Assembly (NCBI RefSeq): GCF_000422905.1
Contig: NZ_AUGY01000012.1
Location: forward strand, 87,569-151,568
Direction: 5' to 3'
Source of the DNA: Paenibacillus alginolyticus DSM 5050 = NBRC 15375
GTDB lineage: Bacteria; Bacillota; Bacilli; Paenibacillales; NBRC-103111
DNA: 64,000 nt
The stretch's first letter is position 1. The number at the start of each line of letters is the position of its first letter. The translations under genes and the position numbers were made by a program. A model generated the notes under the pieces. The model searched no databases, was not told where the DNA came from, and saw only the letters and a list, made by a program, of their open reading frames with translations. Shown here one piece after another: positions 62,063-64,000 of this stretch.

Positions 62063-62099
62063 CTTGGACCCGACATACTCTCCCGTGGGGAGAGTAACT

Positions 62100-63341
62100 A
62101 TGATCAAGAATGGGGAGCATCACATGATCAAAGAGATGCAACAAAAAGGAATGAATATCAGCCAAATAGCGAGTGAACTCAGACGGGATCGGAAGACGAT
62201 CCGCAGTTGGCTGAACGAAACAGAAACAAAAGCGTACCAATTTCAACTGACCCTCAAGCCTTGTTTACTAGAGCCATTCAAAGATTATGTGAAGCGGAGA
62301 ATGGAAGAAGGCTGCCTCAACGCTGTCGTTCTCTTCGATGAAATCAAAGCACAGGGATATGGCGGGAAAAAGACGATGCTGCGGTACTTCATGAATCCGC
62401 TTCGGCCGGTTGTGATCTCGCAAGCAACGGAGCGTTATGAGACGCCGCCGGGACAACAAGCTCAAGTCGACTGGGGATTGTTCAAAATCAAATGGAACGG
62501 CACATACAAGCGGATCTACGCGTTCGTGAAGGTGCTGGGCTATTCGCGCATGATGTACGTGGAGTTCACCGAGAACGAGCAGTTGGAAACGTTAATGGGC
62601 TGCCATCTTCGCGCGATGGCGTACTTCGGGGGACGGACGGCAACGATTCTTTACGACAATATGAAAACCGTTGTCAGCGGTCAAGATGCGCAGGGAGATG
62701 TGGTGTGGAACGAGCGATTCACCCAATTTGCCAATCATCATGGCTTTATCTTACGGCGTTGCCGCCCTTACCGGGCGCGGACCAAAGGCAAAGTGGAGAG
62801 CGGTGTGAAGTATGTACGAAAAAACTTCTGGCCACGCGTCCAAACGTTCACCGATCTGAATGACTTAAACAATCAGGCGAGGGCGTGGCTAGATCAAACC
62901 GCTAATGTAAGGGTACACGGAACGACGCACGAAGTGCCGCAAGAACGCTGGCAGCACGAAGCACTCCAGCCCTTTAACCCCGTGCGTTTTGAAGCCATCT
63001 ACCGCCATGAACGCAAGGTGTCTTCGGACTGCCTCGTCTCCTATGATGCGCACCGCTACTCGGTTCCCCATCGCTACGTGGGGTCCACCGTGAATATTCA
63101 GGATTCGAATAACGGCCTCATCGGGATCTATGTAGGCGAGCAGCTCATCGCGGAGCATGTAAAAGCAGTCGGCCGCCATCAGGTCGTCACGAACAAGAAA
63201 CACTTCGAAGGGATTCGGGCCACAGGCGCCTCCAAGGCCGCTACGCCAATGCCACTTATGGTTCCCCAGACGATCCCCGAAGTGGTTGCTCGCGACTTGT
63301 CTGTGTATGACGCCTTCTCGGAAGAGGCGGTGTTGTCATGA
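62100..63341 (+). CDS. istA: IS21-family transposase IstA
   Basis: 413 residues from ATG 62100 with GGGGAGAG upstream; the ORF's earlier TTG lies in the terminal repeat. N-terminal HTH (GMNISQIASELRRDRKTIRSW), rve/DDE core with Asp in QVDWGLF and LYDNMKT and Glu in KGKVESGVKYV, and the C-terminal Mu-like domain. Catalyses transposition with IstB. Confidence 0.93.
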   Translation: MIKNGEHHMIKEMQQKGMNISQIASELRRDRKTIRSWLNETETKAYQFQLTLKPCLLEPFKDYVKRRMEEGCLNAVVLFDEIKAQGYGGKKTMLRYFMNPLRPVVISQATERYETPPGQQAQVDWGLFKIKWNGTYKRIYAFVKVLGYSRMMYVEFTENEQLETLMGCHLRAMAYFGGRTATILYDNMKTVVSGQDAQGDVVWNERFTQFANHHGFILRRCRPYRARTKGKVESGVKYVRKNFWPRVQTFTDLNDLNNQARAWLDQTANVRVHGTTHEVPQERWQHEALQPFNPVRFEAIYRHERKVSSDCLVSYDAHRYSVPHRYVGSTVNIQDSNNGLIGIYVGEQLIAEHVKAVGRHQVVTNKKHFEGIRATGASKAATPMPLMVPQTIPEVVARDLSVYDAFSEEAVLS

Positions 63342-64000
63342 TGGTGCAAGAGCGATTGGACGAAGCCTTCCAGTATTTCGGTTGGGTTCGCATTCCCGAC
63401 ATCCTGCATCAGCACGCAGAAGAAGCCGCTCAAGAAAATATAGCGTATACCGTCTTCTTAGACAAGTTGTTGCAGGAAGAAATGAGTGAAAAACGGAATC
63501 GATTTGTGCAGATGCGGACGAGAATGGCGCATCTGCCCTTCCAAAAATCGCTGGACACCTTCGATTTTAGTTTCCAGCCATCCATCGATGAAAAAAGAAT
63601 CAAGGACCTCGCGACGTTACGGTTCGTCGAGCACCAGGAGAACTTAATTTTTCTAGGTCCTCCTGGTGTAGGGAAATCGCATCTAGCAGTGGCGCTTGCG
63701 TATGAAGCTTTGCGTAAGCGATACACCGTGTACTTTGTAACAGCTCATGATTTAGTCCAAAGCCTGCAACTCGCTCACCAGAACCATACCATCAAACAGC
63801 GCATGCGGACGTACACCAAACCGGATTTACTCATCATTGATGAAATCGGCTACCGCAAAATGGATGATACGGCAGCGCATTTCTTCTTCCAGATTGTCTC
63901 CGAGCGTTACGAGAGAGGGTCCATTATCTTAACAAGCAACAAGTCGTTCGGGAGCTGGGGTGAAATATTCGGGGATTCGGTACTGGCAACAGCGATCCTG
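63338..64000 (+). CDS. istB: IS21-family helper ATPase IstB (3' partial)
   Basis: 221 residues to the window end. ATGA overlap with istA. DnaC/DnaA-like AAA+ ATPase: Walker A GPPGVGKS at 107-114, Walker B LLIIDEIGY, then ILTSNKSFGSWGEIFGD. Continues beyond position 64000; about 30 more residues expected. Confidence 0.93.
   Translation, partial: MMVQERLDEAFQYFGWVRIPDILHQHAEEAAQENIAYTVFLDKLLQEEMSEKRNRFVQMRTRMAHLPFQKSLDTFDFSFQPSIDEKRIKDLATLRFVEHQENLIFLGPPGVGKSHLAVALAYEALRKRYTVYFVTAHDLVQSLQLAHQNHTIKQRMRTYTKPDLLIIDEIGYRKMDDTAAHFFFQIVSERYERGSIILTSNKSFGSWGEIFGDSVLATAIL

Larger units (their letters stand above)
62013..64000 (+). mobile_element. IS21-family insertion sequence (right end outside the window)
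   Basis: Left end near TGTAAGCAGC (62013; TGTAATAT at 62006 is an alternative). Two terminal repeats, then istA and istB with overlapping stop/start. The right end is not in the window. Confidence 0.85.

Noticed and set aside
1..64000. CRISPR arrays, tRNA or rRNA genes
   Set aside because: No spaced identical repeats of CRISPR type, no cloverleaf with CCA-like end and no rRNA-like sequence were seen; the short repeats at 58041 are too few and too short.

Overview
The window comes from a Gram-positive, spore-forming member of the Bacillales, most likely a Paenibacillus relative. This is inferred from the purine-rich ribosome binding sites, frequent GTG/TTG starts, a Spo0E-type phosphatase, lipobox lipoproteins and the Firmicutes-type conjugation genes; no ribosomal or other taxonomic marker is present. 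It is accessory DNA throughout: an integrative/conjugative element or conjugative plasmid loaded with metal and metalloid resistance genes.

Region 1 (1-19.6 kb) is a conjugation module on the + strand. In order it holds: a giant ArdC/methylase/helicase protein (5' end outside the window) with a TnpV gene nested out of frame in its linker; a DUF3991/Toprim protein; a candidate oriT; MobC; a MOBP-type relaxase; a PcfB-like protein; an ArdC-like protein; the VirD4 coupling protein; a Maff2/VirB2-like subunit; a TrbL/VirB6-like protein; PrgI (VirB3-like) and VirB4. A small cassette (XRE regulator, Spo0E-like phosphatase, unknown protein) sits between the VirB6-like and PrgI genes.

Region 2 (19.7-30.2 kb) has lower GC. 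It holds an exported beta-carbonic anhydrase, a FabH-like synthase with a Cys-rich partner, two ArsR-family regulators and a SulP transporter, linked by a shared operator-like motif. Then come a row of tiny membrane proteins, a truncated MFS gene, UspA, a second SulP and a serine-recombinase relative that has lost its catalytic residues. Region 3 (30.2-38.9 kb) is a copper/envelope island: Met-rich multicopper oxidase lipoprotein, Lgt-like and VTT membrane proteins, a two-component system, two further lipoproteins and a Cys-rich four-helix copper store.

Region 4 (39.0-49.4 kb) holds a MerR-controlled locus with an amber-interrupted Mer-type membrane protein, a complete mer operon (merR, merE-like, merT, merP-like, merA), a decayed Tn3-type resolvase, cadC-cadA with a frameshifted methyltransferase, and a CsoR-MATE pair. 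Three copies of a ~37-bp Tn3-like end occur here without a transposase. Region 5 (49.5-55.9 kb) is a large ars cluster: arsC, arsR, arsB, arsC, arsI, a CX5R phosphatase, then marR, arsO-like monooxygenase, a small CC-tailed protein and arsM.

Region 6 (56.0-64.0 kb) starts with a class I cyclic-di-GMP riboswitch and terminator in front of a NarL-type regulator whose phospho-acceptor Asp is Glu. Genes typical of the same conjugative family follow (sigma-like HTH protein, DUF6075, CD1108-type NlpC/P60 peptidoglycan hydrolase), then an IS21-family insertion (istA, istB cut by the window end). The simplest reading is that the resistance cargo sits between virB4 and the cell-wall hydrolase gene of one transfer region.
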